A stretch of 64,000 nucleotides of DNA from Dugong dugon (taxonomy: Eukaryota > Chordata > Mammalia > Sirenia > Dugongidae): assembly GCA_030035585.1 (NCBI GenBank), contig CM057468.1, positions 51,952,145-52,016,144 of the forward strand, given 5' to 3'. Made by a program: the position numbers and the translations under genes. This document shows, piece after piece, positions 11,406 through 21,716 of the stretch (positions within the stretch are counted from its first letter, which is position 1; every line of letters starts with the position of its first letter). Below the pieces are notes generated by a model, which was not told the origin of the DNA, did no database searches, and saw only the letters and a list, made by a program, of their open reading frames with translations.

Positions 11406-11870
11406 TAAAACAAAATAACACAAACGCAATAGTAAGCATACTCTAAAAGAAAAAGGAGGGCAGGGAGGAATGGATGTGAATGTAAATATGGAGTCACACT
11501 CAGCGCCGCTGTGACTTTTCCCTCTACACTTTGGGTTCCCTACTCTGTCCACAAGTGGAGAGGTGGCGGCTGGGGCTGCTTGCTAACTGCTTTGTCAACA
11601 CCTTCTCCTTCCTTCTTTATACCACGGCTATAATTGGAAAATGTAGGATGCACAGCAAAGAATTCCTTGGTGTCTGATACACTGCTAAATCCTACCAGTT
11701 CTTATTTTTCCTGGCCAGAATATTTCGTCTGGCAAAGTAAAGCCACGAGTGGTCAGATTTTGTTACACAGTCTAACAGGTTGAGGAGTCCTCTCAAAGTG
11801 ATAGCCCAGATTTCCAGCTCTGGCTAAATCAGCTTTACTGAGCAGAGCAAAGTGACGATGGTAAAGGGAA
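11406..11870. other. GPNMB intron 1, unassigned
   Basis: Intronic sequence after the L1 3' end. No recognised content. Confidence 0.35.
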
Positions 11871-11871
11871 A

Positions 11872-12018
11872 CCTGTTGTGGTAGTCAATTCCAACTCATA
11901 GCGACCCTTTAGGACACAGAACTGCCCCACAGGTTTCCAAGGAGCGGCTGGTGGATTTGAACTGCAGGCCTTTTGGTTGCATCCAAACGCTTAACCACTG
12001 TGCCACCAGGGCTCTGGT
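11872..12018 (-). repeat. AfroSINE
   Basis: GGTAGTCAATTCCAACTCAT through CTTAACCACTGTGCCACCAG to GGGCTCTGG is a near-complete reverse AfroSINE. Confidence 0.85.
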
Positions 12019-12179
12019 AGAGAGAAGGTGGCCTAGAATTAGGAGTCCCATCTCCCTCTGACCTGTCAATTGTCTGTCCCTCTATCTGCTGGAACTGCAT
12101 ACTCTAAGGGAGTCTGTCCTGGGAGGTACAGTGAGGGTGGGTGCAGGTCTGTCACGACAGTAACAACTGCTACCATGTG

Positions 12180-12362
12180 TGTGGCCTGGGTGGCACAAAC
12201 GGTTTTCGCTCCTACTAACCGAAAGGCTGCCTTTGGAACCCACCCAGCGGCACCTTGGAAGAAATGCCTGGCAATCTGCTTCCACAAAGATTACAGCCAA
12301 GAATACCCAGGAATACACATGGGGTCGCCATGAGTCAGGGGACTCCACGGCAGCTAACAACA
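12180..12362 (+). repeat. AfroSINE with RTE-type tail
   Basis: GGTGGCACAAACGG, CTACTAACCGAAAGGCTGCC, GGCAATCTGCTTCCACAAAG and ATGGGGTCGCCATGAGTCAG, ending CACGGCAGCTAACAAC, a tail like the RTE 3' end. Confidence 0.8.
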
Positions 12363-12422
12363 TGTCTTTCATGCCCAGAACTTTGTTAGTTGATCTCACA
12401 TATCTCACAAGAACCTTATTAC

Positions 12423-12671
12423 CCACTTTGCAAATGAGGAAATGAAGCTAAGTCACTTGTGGCTCAACTTCACCGCTGGCAGGCAGCTCAAGTCTGTCTA
12501 ACTCCAAATCCTCCTTAAGGACAAGGGTAGGGATGGAAGCCCACCTTTTCTGCTTACCAGCTGTGTGGCCTGGGGCGAGTTACTTGCCCTCTCTGTGGCC
12601 TGTTTCTCATCTGTAAAACGGGATAATCACAAGACATGTGCCGCACAGCCGCCTCCGCAAGCACCAGGGTC
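12423..12671. repeat. 249-bp direct duplication, copy A (MIR-bearing)
   Basis: The segment is repeated, apparently without a mismatch, at 13845-14093 (offset 1422 bp). It begins CCACTTTGCAAATGAGGAAA, a reverse MIR piece, and contains a second MIR-like core (TGTGGCCTGG to TTTCTCATCTGTAAAA) at about 12565-12620. It ends in the start of the CpG-rich sequence, at CACCAGGGTC. Confidence 0.85.
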
Positions 12672-13135
12672 GTCAGTTTCCTTTGGGGTGCGCGGGCGGC
12701 GGCTCTCCAGGCCCTGGCACCAGCCCGCCGCATTCCCTGTGTTTGGACTCCCTTGTCCAAAACCGGGGATCTTTTCCGAGCTTCAGGTCGGAGGAGACAA
12801 GGAGATGGCGGGGGGCAAGATGGGGGAGTCTGCGGGGCCGAGGTCTCAACCCAAGTTTTCGGCCTCAGCGGCTGCGAGCAGAAGTGGCCGCGCGCCTCCT
12901 TCTTCCTTTACTCCCCTCCCCGACCAATCCCGGGGCCCAGCCGCGTCGGTCCGCCCGCCCTGCGGGCCCCCTCCTCCTCCACCTCTAGCTCCCACCTCCG
13001 CCCCCCTTCGGCCTCTCCAGGCCCCACTACCTATGTAGCAAGGGGCGCGGCCTTCTTGCGGGCTCCATGGTTACCAGCGTCTCCCCCCGCTCTTCCTCTG
13101 CCTACTAGCACCTCCCGCCCCTGATCCAACTCTGC
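12640..13135. promoter_or_regulatory. CpG island inside GPNMB intron 1
   Basis: This stretch is strongly GC- and CpG-rich, unlike the AT-rich surroundings. It contains GGGCGGCGGC, several GCGCGG-type words, CCAAT in GACCAATCCC near 12923, and YY1-like AAGATGG near 12820. It is about 2 kb downstream of GPNMB exon 1. Long plus-strand ORFs here are a by-product of high GC. It could be an alternative or antisense promoter, or a CpG island of a transcript not otherwise visible. Confidence 0.55.
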
Positions 13136-13147
13136 AAAAAACAAACC

Positions 13148-13353
13148 AAACCCTTTGCGGTGGAGTTGATGGGAACTTGCGGCCACCCCAAGTGTTACAC
13201 AGTACAACCAATCTCAATGGAGTTTTCTTGACTGAAGTCTTTATGGAGGCAGATTGCCAGGCCTTTCTTCTCTGGTGCTGCAGAGTGAGTTTGAACCACC
13301 AGTCTTTTGGTTAGTAGATGAGCGCAGGCGGTTTGCACCACCCAGGAACCTCC
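13148..13353 (-). repeat. Degenerate AfroSINE
   Basis: TTGCGGTGGAGTTGATGGGA, CTTTATGGAGGCAGATTGCC and TGAACCACCAGTCTTTTGGT then CACCACCCAGGAACC form a decayed reverse AfroSINE. Confidence 0.65.
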
Positions 13354-13844
13354 AACTCTGTCAGGGCAACCTGCTTAAAGGACTTTCCTTTCCCGCAGGG
13401 CGTAAGAGTGAAAGGAAGGTGTGCACAGGGGCCCAAGCCGACATCCGGGTCCTCCTCTCAGACTGGGGTTCAGCAGGTGTAAAGCAAAAACTGAGTTGGT
13501 GGTTTCCTCACCTGTTGACTAAAGAGAAGAACATCTGCGCCACAAAGGTGGTTGTGGGGATTACATGAGTAATGTAAGTGCAGCAGCAGCGTAGAAACTG
13601 ACATATGGTGGGCACTAGGTAGATGCTGGTCCCTTCTCAGCCCTGCCTTCTCTGGTCTGAGGACCAGTTTCCTCTTAGGCTCGTCTCTTCTCCATGGAGC
13701 AGTCTAGTAGAATCAGGATCCCCTGAACTTTTAAACTAGTGAATGTCACTACTCTATTGGAGTGGGGTGAATTGGACCTTCTGGGTGAGGTACGAGGCAC
13801 TCTCTTCTCCCACTCCACAAACTCCGCCTGGACAATGGGGGCTG
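13354..13844. other. Intron 1 segment between duplication copies
   Basis: Moderately GC-rich sequence with no recognised repeat or gene. It is enclosed by the two 249-bp direct repeats. Confidence 0.4.
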
Positions 13845-14093
13845 CCACTTTGCAAATGAGGAAATGAAGCTAAGTCACTTGTGGCTCAACTTCACCGCTG
13901 GCAGGCAGCTCAAGTCTGTCTAACTCCAAATCCTCCTTAAGGACAAGGGTAGGGATGGAAGCCCACCTTTTCTGCTTACCAGCTGTGTGGCCTGGGGCGA
14001 GTTACTTGCCCTCTCTGTGGCCTGTTTCTCATCTGTAAAACGGGATAATCACAAGACATGTGCCGCACAGCCGCCTCCGCAAGCACCAGGGTC
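13845..14093. repeat. 249-bp direct duplication, copy B
   Basis: This is the second copy of 12423-12671 in the same orientation. The flanks diverge abruptly on both sides (GGGGCTG before, TTCCCTGCAC after), so the copy has sharp ends. Near-complete identity implies a recent duplication or an assembly artefact. Between the copies lie the CpG island, an AfroSINE and about 490 bp of unassigned sequence. Confidence 0.85.
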
Positions 14094-14109
14094 TTCCCTG
14101 CACTGGACG

Positions 14110-14245
14110 AGTGGGCCGTGCTCTCGCTCAGGGTTCTCAACCCTAGCTGTGCATTTAAATCACAAGAGGAGCTTTTTAAACAAGGATGCTCCTGCCCTAC
14201 CTCCAAAGATTCTGATTTCCTCATCACCGTTAAAAGTCCTCCAGC
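14110..14245. repeat. MER5/MER20-like hAT remnant
   Basis: GGTTCTCAACCCTAGCTGTG, AATCACAAGAGGAGCTTTTT and CAAAGATTCTGATTTCCTCA resemble old non-autonomous hAT-Charlie elements. Confidence 0.45.
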
Positions 14246-14784
14246 CTTTAATGTGTTAGAGAACCAGGGTTTGGGCTTGGGCTTTTCTCTCTGTAACCTC
14301 ACTAATGCCAACAAATTCCTACAGGTTTGTGAAGAGCAGCGGGATTAGAAACAGTTTCTGGGTTGGGGTTATTAGAGTGCGTGTCTCCAGATTTGGGCCG
14401 CGTTTCATCTGAGGTTTCTCCCTTGTTGGACAGGAAATCAGAGGAAGCTTAGTCGGGAGAGTTGCTTTGTTCTGGGGCTAGAGACTGTGCCCCTCACCCA
14501 GGCCCACTGTCTGGCAGGAGGGTGGGTAGCAATCGTAGTGGAAACAGAGCTCCCGGTAAGAGAGGACTCCATGGTTTTTACTTCCCATAACCTGAAGCAA
14601 AGAATCAAGCTGGTGGCATTTTGCTATAGTTTCAGCATTCCCAAAGGTTTCCAGAAGAAACAAGTGAGGCCGTGAAGCCTTCTTGAGGAGCTGCAGTCCA
14701 AATTCTGACTCAGAGGACATCATTCCCCGCCGCTTCAGAGAATAGCCAGGGAATGGTTAAACACAGAAATTTAGAGTTACTCAC

Positions 14785-14854
14785 GTTTGGCGGTGTCACG
14801 TGGCAATCCCGCAGCAAGAAACAGGAATCCCAGGAAACAGTAGAAACATTCCAT
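14785..14854 (-). CDS. GPNMB: GPNMB exon 1 coding part (start codon, signal peptide)
   Basis: Exon 1 encodes residues 1-23, MECFYCFLGFLFLAAG then LPRDTAK, plus the first base of the Arg24 codon. The hydrophobic core with small residues before the mature N terminus is a secretory signal peptide, as in human GPNMB (MECLYYFLGF). A GTGAGT donor follows. The ATG is chosen because it aligns with the family start. Intron 1 runs from 14784 to 7900, about 6.9 kb, and holds a CpG island and a duplicated segment. This small exon is too short to appear as a long ORF and was found by reading the minus strand upstream of exon 2. Confidence 0.95.
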
Positions 14855-15000
14855 GCTGAATTCTCACAGACTCAAGTAATCCAGGTTTACCTTTTAACTC
14901 CTCTGGCCCTAGCCTCCGAGAACAACAGTACTCTGGCGTCTGTAGAGCCCCCACTCCTTATTTCAATTAAATACAGGGCCTCCGGGTATATCATGTGATG
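14855..15000 (-). promoter_or_regulatory. GPNMB: GPNMB proximal promoter and 5' UTR
   Basis: Reading the minus strand toward the ATG there is a palindromic-core E-box TCACATGA (plus-strand TCATGTGA at 14991-14998). A TATA-like TATTTAA follows at 14973-14967, and then about 110 bp to the start codon. TCACATGA is the M-box form bound by MITF/TFE factors, and GPNMB is an established MITF target in melanocytes and osteoclasts. The transcription start is inferred at roughly 14940; no TSS data are available. Confidence 0.7.
14991..14998. promoter_or_regulatory. M-box / MITF-TFE E-box
   Basis: TCATGTGA is a CATGTG E-box flanked by T and A, the preferred extended form for MITF, TFEB and TFE3. It sits 137-144 bp upstream of the GPNMB ATG and about 18 bp upstream of a TATA-like box, where a functional site would be expected. 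Confidence 0.65.
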
Positions 15001-15009
15001 GTGTTAAGC

Positions 15010-16230
15010 AGCGTTGCCTGATCTGGTTTCTTGAGTTCAACCCCTTACGACTCACATGGTTTTGACTCACTCACTCCTGGCATCTATCTGTTTAGTTTAC
15101 TTTTCAGTGCAAGCGCTTTCAATTTTGTGATTCCTCATTTACTAGTTTTAGGGAGACTTCCTTTCCTGTGGGCCCTATTTTAACTCTCTTCACTAAATAA
15201 AATGCCAGTCCTGCAACCTTATTATCAATTTACTGTGTAGCTTTGTTCCTTCACTGACTCACTTATCCAGCTCATGTTGAGATGTCACATTATGGATCTT
15301 TTTCTAGAATTTAGATGGCCAGGTCCACCCAGTGCTAGCCAATGCTTGTCCATTACTTTCCCTCAAGAGGAGACAAAGGCGGGGTGGGGGCGGTGGCGGA
15401 GGGTGTACCAATCACTTGAAATTGTGGGATACATATATGGATAATAACATACATACTGTGCCAGAATGTGCTTGAAACAGATGCACGTGCCTCCAGTGGC
15501 TGAAAAATTTACCCAAAAGCACATTTGGGATATCTGTGCAATTCCGTGTAATTTTTGGAACAACCTGGATAATTGTTAGTAACTGCTCTCAAAGCATTTA
15601 TGTGTTGTATCCCATGGGGCCAATTGCACAACTGCACATTTTATTTTATAGAAAATAGGCATTAAGTATTTAAAAAAAAAATCTTGCCTGAAACATGATT
15701 TTTATGAAGTAAAATCATTTCTGTTACAAAATAAGCAGAAAATGTGGCACCATTAACATTTTCTTGCGTGTAAACTTTTTCTAAAGCACATCCACATGAC
15801 CATTTTCAGTACATATAGAAGTCCTGCTTGAGGGTGAGGGTAAAACCTTGGGTATTGATTTACGTTTCAGTCTTGCTAATGGGAATAGAGATAAATAGCC
15901 TGAAATCCACGGAGGAGGAGTGGCCAACTCCCCACCCTAAGGCCACATACAGCTCTTTAGAACTTCTTGTACAGGTTTTGAAGCAAGTATGAAGGACAAA
16001 ACAGTGAAGGAAACTTATGAACTTAAAGAAAAATGATTTCAAATACAAATGAATAATAGGAATATTTATTAGTTTTGTGTAATAAAGTAATTCTCTACAT
16101 TTCTGTTTGCTTTTTACAGCAAACATATATAACTTTTATAATTAAAAAAACAAGTTTTTTCAGTTCAGGGAAAAATTACACAGTCAGTTCTGGGTTGAAT
16201 TTTTTTTACCAGATTAGCCACCTCTGTCTC
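15010..16230. other. Upstream flank of GPNMB, unassigned
   Basis: Unique-looking AT-rich sequence. No coding gene is recognised; it may hold distal promoter elements. Confidence 0.35.
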
Positions 16231-16445
16231 TAAATGGAAGGAGCCCTGGTGGCACAGTGGTTAAGTGCTCGGCTACTAACCGAAAGGTTGGCAGTTTGAC
16301 CTCAGCTGCTACGTGGGAGAAAGATGTGGCAGTCTGCTTCCAAAAAGATTTACAGCCTTGGAAACTCTATAGGGCAGTTCTGCTCTTTCCTATAGAGTCG
16401 CTATGAGTCAGAATCCACTCAGTGGCAACGGGTTTGGTTTTTGTG
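16231..16445 (+). repeat. AfroSINE, near full length
   Basis: GGAGCCCTGGTGGCACAGTG, CTACTAACCGAAAGGTTGGC, CTATAGGGCAGTTCTGCTCT and GTCGCTATGAGTCAGAATCC, ending CGGGTTTGGTTT. The head carries tRNA-like A and B boxes. Confidence 0.93.
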
Positions 16446-16948
16446 TTTAGTGGTCTCTAAATGAATTGGAAATTTCAAAGTCTCCCGTAACAGAACCTTA
16501 GTTGGCAGACAGTCACAGTGATCAAACTGTGTTTTAGGTCTTCTTCCCTGACCCATAAAAGGGAGATGTTAATGACGAGGGCAATAGTCAAAAAGTAGGC
16601 AGCTGGAGGAACGTGAATAAGGAACCAGAAATTCTTTTATTTTTTATTTTTATTTTATTGTTGTACTGTAAGTGAAAGTTTTCAATTATTTGGTATTATA
16701 AACATGATTATTCTGTTTGGAAATGATATCGGGAAAGCAAGTAATAGTCATCCTTTGAGAAGTGTCCCAAGTTGCCTGGAAGCATCTTAGTTTCTGATAG
16801 CCCCTTGCAGTGGCCATAGTCCCTGAGATTTGATGGGGGCAGCAGCCTCCCAGAGTCACACCCAGGAGTCATGGCAGACTTCAGAAGAATTAGCGCTTTT
16901 AATTTAGGAAGTTCTCAGTTCAGACTGGTGTTTTAAGCAAAACCAAAA

Positions 16949-17108
16949 AACCAAACCCATTGCCATCAAGTCAATTCCAACTCACAGGAACCCTATAGGA
17001 CAGAGTAGAGCTGCCCCACAGGGTTTCCAAGGAGCAGCTGGTGGATTTGAACTGCCAACCTTTTTGGTTATTGCCAAGCTCTTAACCACTGCACCGCTAG
17101 GCCTCCTG
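16949..17108 (-). repeat. AfroSINE
   Basis: CCCATTGCCATCAAGTCAAT to CTTAACCACTGCACCGCTAG reads as a reverse AfroSINE. Confidence 0.88.
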
Positions 17109-17287
17109 TGTTTTTAAGCAAGATAATAAAAATTAATTAAGGTCTTTTTCTTCCCATCTTTTGTAAACAGCAATTGTATTAGTTCTCTATCGCTGCTGTA
17201 ACAAATTACCACCAACTTGGTGGCTTAAAACAGCCAAACTTATCATCTTACAGTTCTGGAGGTCAGAAATCCAAAATGCATCTCAAA

Positions 17288-17485
17288 CCAAAAACCAAAC
17301 TGTCAAGTTGAGCCCGACTCATGGCGACCCTATGGGGCAGAGTAGAACTGTCCCCATAGGGTTTCCTAGGCTGTGATCTTTATGGGAATAGATCATCAGA
17401 TCTTTTCTCCTGTGGAGCAGCTGGTGGGTTTGAACTGCAGACCTTTCAGTTAGCGGCCAAGCACTTAACCGTTGCTCCGCTTTGT
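17288..17485 (-). repeat. AfroSINE inside MaLR LTR
   Basis: AACTGTCAAGTTGAGCCCGA, CCCTATGGGGCAGAGTAGAA and AGCACTTAACCGTTGCTCCG form a reverse AfroSINE interrupting the LTR. Confidence 0.85.
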
Positions 17486-17543
17486 CTTCTGATTAGTTGA
17501 TTAGCAACCTTAATTCCATTTGCAGTCTTAATTCACCCCTTGG

Positions 17544-17710
17544 GGAGCCCTGATGCCACAATGGTTAAGAGCTAGGCCGCTAATCGAAAGGTTGGCAGTT
17601 CAAATCCACCATTCGCTCCTTGGAAACCCTGTGGGACAGTTCTGTTCTGTCCTATAGGGTCATTATGAGTTGGAATTGACTCCACTGCAAGGGGTTTGGG
17701 GTTTCTTTTT
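17544..17710 (+). repeat. AfroSINE inside MaLR LTR
   Basis: GGAGCCCTGATGCCACAATG, AATCGAAAGGTTGGCAGTTC and TCCTATAGGGTCATTATGAG to GGGGTTTGGGGTTT. Confidence 0.88.
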
Positions 17711-17800
17711 TTTTCTTTTGTACGTAGTATAACATATTCACAGGTTCCGAGGATTAGGACATGAACTTCGTTGGGGGCTATTATTCTGCCTACCACAGTT

Positions 17801-18819
17801 ATGTTGTTGTTGTTGTTGTTAGGTGCCATTGAGTCGGTTCCAACTTATAGTGACCCTATGTACAACAGAACGCAACACTATCCAGTCCTGCGCCATCCTC
17901 ACAATCATTGTTATGCTTAAACCCATTGTTGCAGCACTGTGTCCATCCATCTCATTGAGGGTCTTTCTTTTTCACTGACCCTGAACTTTTCCAAGTATGA
18001 TGTCCTTCTCCAGGGACTGGTCCCTCCGGACAATATGTCCAAAGTATGTGAGACATAGTCTCACCATCCTTGCTTTTAAGGAGCATTCTGGTTGTACTTC
18101 TTCAAAGACAGATTTGTTTGTTCTTTTGGCAGTCCGTGGTATATTCAATATTCTTCACCAACACCATAATTCAAAGGCATCAATTCTTCTTCAGTCTTCT
18201 TTATTCATTGTCCAGCTTTCACATGCATAGGAGGTGATTGAAAACACCATGGTTTGGGTCAGGCACACCTTAGTCTTCAAGGTGACATCTTTGCTTTTCA
18301 ACACTTTAAAAAAGTCTTTTGCAGCAGATTTGCCCAATGCAATGTGTCTTTTGATTTCTTGACTGTTGCTTCCATGGGTGTTGATTGTGGATCCAAGTAA
18401 AATGAAATCCTTGACAACTTCAATATTTTCTCTGTTTATCATGATGTTGCTTATTGGTCCAGTTGTGAGGATTTTTGTTTTCTTTTTGTTGAGGTGTAAT
18501 CCATACTGAAGGCTGTGGTCTTTGATCTTCATCAGTAAGTGCTTAAAGTCCTCTTCACTTTCAGCAAGCAAGGTTGTGTCATCTGCATAACACAGGTTGT
18601 TAATGAGTCTGTCTCCAATCCAGAAGCCCCATTTTTCTTCATATAGTCCATCTTCTCTGATTTTTTGCTCAGCATACAGATTGAATGGGTATGGTGAAAG
18701 GATACAACCCTGACGCATACCCTTCCTGACTTTAAACCATGCAGTATCCCCTTGTTCCGTTTGACTGCCTCTTGATCTATGTACAGGTTCCCCATGAGCA
18801 CAATTAAGTGTTCTGGAAC
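17801..18819 (-). repeat. RTE-type LINE, 5'-truncated, long open RT segment
   Basis: The 3' end (plus-strand left) is a GTT repeat then AGGTGCCATTGAGTCGGTTC. The minus strand is open for about 210 codons of reverse transcriptase, with FNLYAEQ, the catalytic YADDTTLLAESEEDFKHLLM block, HLNKKKTKILTTGPIS and IKRHIALGKSAAKDFFKV. The element is cut off in the RT domain at about 18819, so it lacks the endonuclease and cannot move on its own. Confidence 0.9.
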
Positions 18820-18829
18820 CACAGTTATA

Positions 18830-19540
18830 CAGCAGGTATTTTAGCAAAAAAAAACTATTTATGCAGAAAAGTGTGTGATGGGAAGTCCCTCCCACGGGTG
18901 ACAGACTTGTTGAAACAAAGCCCTTGTTATTTGGCAGAGTGGAAAAACAAGAATCAACTACAGATAAAGGGATCACTTCAAAGACAGAAAAATCCCATTT
19001 GACTGCCTTGTCCTAATGTGAGCTTTTTGATGTTTTATAATCAGAGTCACGGTTTTCAGATTTGAGCATTAGCAACTGACTGGGAGACTTCTGTTTCATA
19101 TCTAACTCTTCAGTTTCTCCTGTCTGGGTGCTCTCCCCATGAATAAGTAATTAAATTCCCTTCTTCCCAAGTTTTTTAAACGTCGAAATTACTCCCACCA
19201 AAATGTTCTTCCCTGGCTTTCCAGGGAAAGAGGAGAAAATGAATCACAAACTCAGTGCATTCTTTTCTGGACACCTCCGCAATCACAAAGTGACAACGGC
19301 TACTTTATCTTTAGCCTGGTTTTCCACCTCTGCGGGAAATGGACACTGGGCGCAGGCAAAGAGCGTCTCTTCTTGGAGTGCTGGCTATAAACATTTTTGG
19401 AACAACCCTTCTCATGGACTTCCTGGCCCTGTTTGAAATCAGAAAGAGTAGTTGGTGTAGGAAACTGAATTATCACACTATTTGAGTACTTAAATTATCA
19501 CACTATTTAAGTTTTTTAAGGGCTTTAATTGAATTATCAG
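18830..19540. other. Intergenic, unassigned
   Basis: No gene or recognised repeat. Confidence 0.35.
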
Positions 19541-19750
19541 GAGCCTGGGTGGTGCAAGCAGTTCATGATCAGCTGCTAACCTAAAGGTTGGCGCCTTGAA
19601 CCCAACCAGTGGCTCCACGGAAGAAAGGCCTGGCAATCTGCTTTCATAAAGATCACAGCCAAGGAAATCCTATCGAACAGTTCTACTCTGTAATACATGG
19701 GGTCACCATGAGTCAGAGGCTGACTCAAAGGTAGCTATCAACAACAATTG
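19541..19750 (+). repeat. AfroSINE with RTE-type tail
   Basis: GAGCCTGGGTGGTGCAAGCA, GCTAACCTAAAGGTTGGCGC and GGGGTCACCATGAGTCAGAG, ending in TATCAACAACAATTG. Confidence 0.85.
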
Positions 19751-20295
19751 AATATCACTGTAGAAAGAGAGTAAGCCATGAAAGCTTACCTAGCGAATGG
19801 GGAAGCAATGGGGAATGCGCTCTACCATTAGTGGCCATAGAACAGTGAACAGGGAAGGGAGAGGCAGAGAGGGATCTGTGGAGAGAAAGAGAGAAAGGAG
19901 AGGCGAAAACAGAAATCTTAATGGAAACTCAGCCTCCAGGTTTATGACTGAGGATTCTCCAACTATGTCTCTGAACACAGGAGCCGGTGCACTGCACTCA
20001 GTCATTCGAGATCAGTGGTAAGCCCAAAACAGAAGGAGCTAGAGAGGAAGCCAAAAGGGAGGTTGACTGTTGAAGAATAGCGAGGAAACTGAAGGTAGGC
20101 TCACACCTTGGATCTTTTTCTTATACCTAAATTTGGCTTGTTTTCCCAATGGGATTTTTTTTTAATACCTCAGATAGAATTTAATTCAGCAAGTACTGGG
20201 GGAGATCTACTCTTCCATTGTAGCCACCAAGGCACAAAAGAAGACCTCTGACCTCAAAGGGACATAGGATCTTATGGAGAAGATAAGACATAAAC
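19751..20295. other. Intergenic, unassigned
   Basis: Purine-rich in part (19850-19910). No recognised gene or repeat. Confidence 0.35.
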
Positions 20296-20520
20296 CCATA
20301 AAACAGCTATGAGACATTATTTAATTTTTTTATTATTATGGAAACTTTCAAACATTCACAAAAATAGAGAGAATACTATTCTCTCTGCATGTGCCCATCG
20401 CCAGCTTAATAATAATTAACATATGGGCAATCTTGTTTCTTCTCCCTCCATATGCTGTTGTCTGCTGAATTATCTTAAAACCAACCCTAAACATCACTGA
20501 TGTGTGATATTTAAACCAAG
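20296..20520 (-). repeat. Ancient L1-like fragment
   Basis: ATGGAAACTTTCAAACATTC, AAAAATAGAGAGAATACTAT and the TAATAATTAACATATGGGC region match the family of reverse L1M 3' fragments seen also near 22270 and 35940. Confidence 0.5.
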
Positions 20521-21055
20521 TCGTGTAGGCAGAGCTACAGGAGTTCAGAGAAGATGAAGGATGCAGAGGAGCCTTTATGGAGAGAGCAGTACTTGACCTG
20601 ATCCTTGAATGATGAGCTAAATTGGATGAACACAGAGGCGGTGGGGAGAACATTCCAGGTGGGAGGAAACAATATGAGTAGAAGAATGAATGTTGACGAC
20701 TAACTCAACACTTTTGATCAGGTGTGCTAAGTATCGTGCTAGAGGCTGAGGCCACAAAGGAGAATAAGGCCCCTGGCTTCACATAGCTTGCAGTCCAGTA
20801 GGAGGCAATAGCCAGGTGAACAAGCACCACGTATGGGTGCTATGATGGAAATGTCAGCGTGAACAGCGATGGTGGGAAGGCGGAGGCTGTTCAGTTCCAT
20901 CTGGGTAGCGCTGTCCAATAGAAATTTAATATGAGCCACGTATGTAATTTTAAATGTCCTAGAAGCTACATGAAAAAAGTAAAAAGAAACAGTTAAAATT
21001 AATTCCAAGATCTTTTATTTAACTCAATATATCCAAAACATTATCATTTCAACCT

Positions 21056-21209
21056 ATAAACCCGTGGTCGTCGAGTTGACTCAGACTCATAGCGACCCAT
21101 AGGACAGAGTAGAACAGCCCATGGGATTTCAGGGAGCAGCTGGTGGATTCGAACTGCCAACCTTCTGGGTAACATCTGAGCTCTGAACCACTGTGCCACC
21201 AGGGCTCCA
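21056..21209 (-). repeat. AfroSINE with target duplication
   Basis: A reverse AfroSINE from CGTGGTCGTCGAGTTGACTC to GTGCCACCAGGGCTCC. It is flanked by ATTTCAACCTATAA and ATTTCAACATATAA, a 14-bp target duplication with one change. Confidence 0.9.
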
Positions 21210-21309
21210 TTTCAACATATAATCAATATTAAAACATATTAATGAGATATTTTACATTATTTTTCTCATATTAAGTCTTTGAAATCTGGTGGGTCTTTTA
21301 TACCTGTGT

Positions 21310-21505
21310 TGTTTTTGTATACAATCGAGTCAATTCTGACTCATGGGGACACTGTATGACAGAGTAGAACCGCCCTATACGATTTCCTAGGCTATCATCT
21401 TTACAGAAGCAGATTGCCAGGTCTTTTCTCCTTCAGAGCCACTAGTGGGTTCCGACCTTTTGGTTAGCAGCTGAACACTTGACCATTGCGCCACCAGGGC
21501 TCCTT
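21310..21505 (-). repeat. AfroSINE
   Basis: ACAATCGAGTCAATTCTGAC to GCGCCACCAGGGCTCC, including the CATCTTTACAGAAGCAGATT middle region. Confidence 0.88.
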
Positions 21506-21526
21506 TTTTACACCTATAGTACATGA

Positions 21527-21716
21527 GCCCTGGTGGCACAGTGGTTAAGCGCTAAGCTGTGGAGTGAAAGGTGGGCCGCTCTGCAGGAGAAAGATGTAGC
21601 AGTCTGCTTCCGTAAAGATTACAGCCTTGGAAACCATATGGGGCAGTTCCACTCTGTCCTGTAGAGTCTCTATGAGTCGAGTTGGCTCAATGGCTACGGG
21701 TTTGGGTTTGGGTTAA
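21527..21716 (+). repeat. AfroSINE with target duplication
   Basis: AGCCCTGGTGGCACAGTGGT to CTACGGGTTTGGGTTTGGGT, bracketed by AGTACATG on both sides. Confidence 0.88.

Larger units (their letters stand above)
17175..17797 (-). mobile_element. MLT1-like MaLR LTR (fossil), interrupted by two SINEs
   Basis: TGTATTAGTTCTCTATCGCT, TGGCTTAAAACAGCCAAACT and CTTACAGTTCTGGAGGTCAG are the reverse strand of an MLT1-type LTR. The other end, AGGTTCCGAGGATTAGGACA to CTACCACA, is intact. AfroSINEs at about 17288-17485 and 17544-17710 split it. Old and non-coding. Confidence 0.65.

Noticed and set aside
12565-13124. Overlapping plus-strand ORFs of 116-162 codons
   Set aside because: They arise from high GC in the CpG island and begin in MIR sequence that is duplicated at 13987. 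No family, domain or splice context was recognised.
16231-16300. tRNA gene, from A- and B-box-like motifs
   Set aside because: These belong to the tRNA-derived head of AfroSINE, repeated dozens of times. No tRNA cloverleaf is preserved.
18191-18976. 261-codon minus-strand ORF as a host gene
   Set aside because: It is RTE reverse transcriptase up to about 18819; the remainder is chance extension into flanking DNA.
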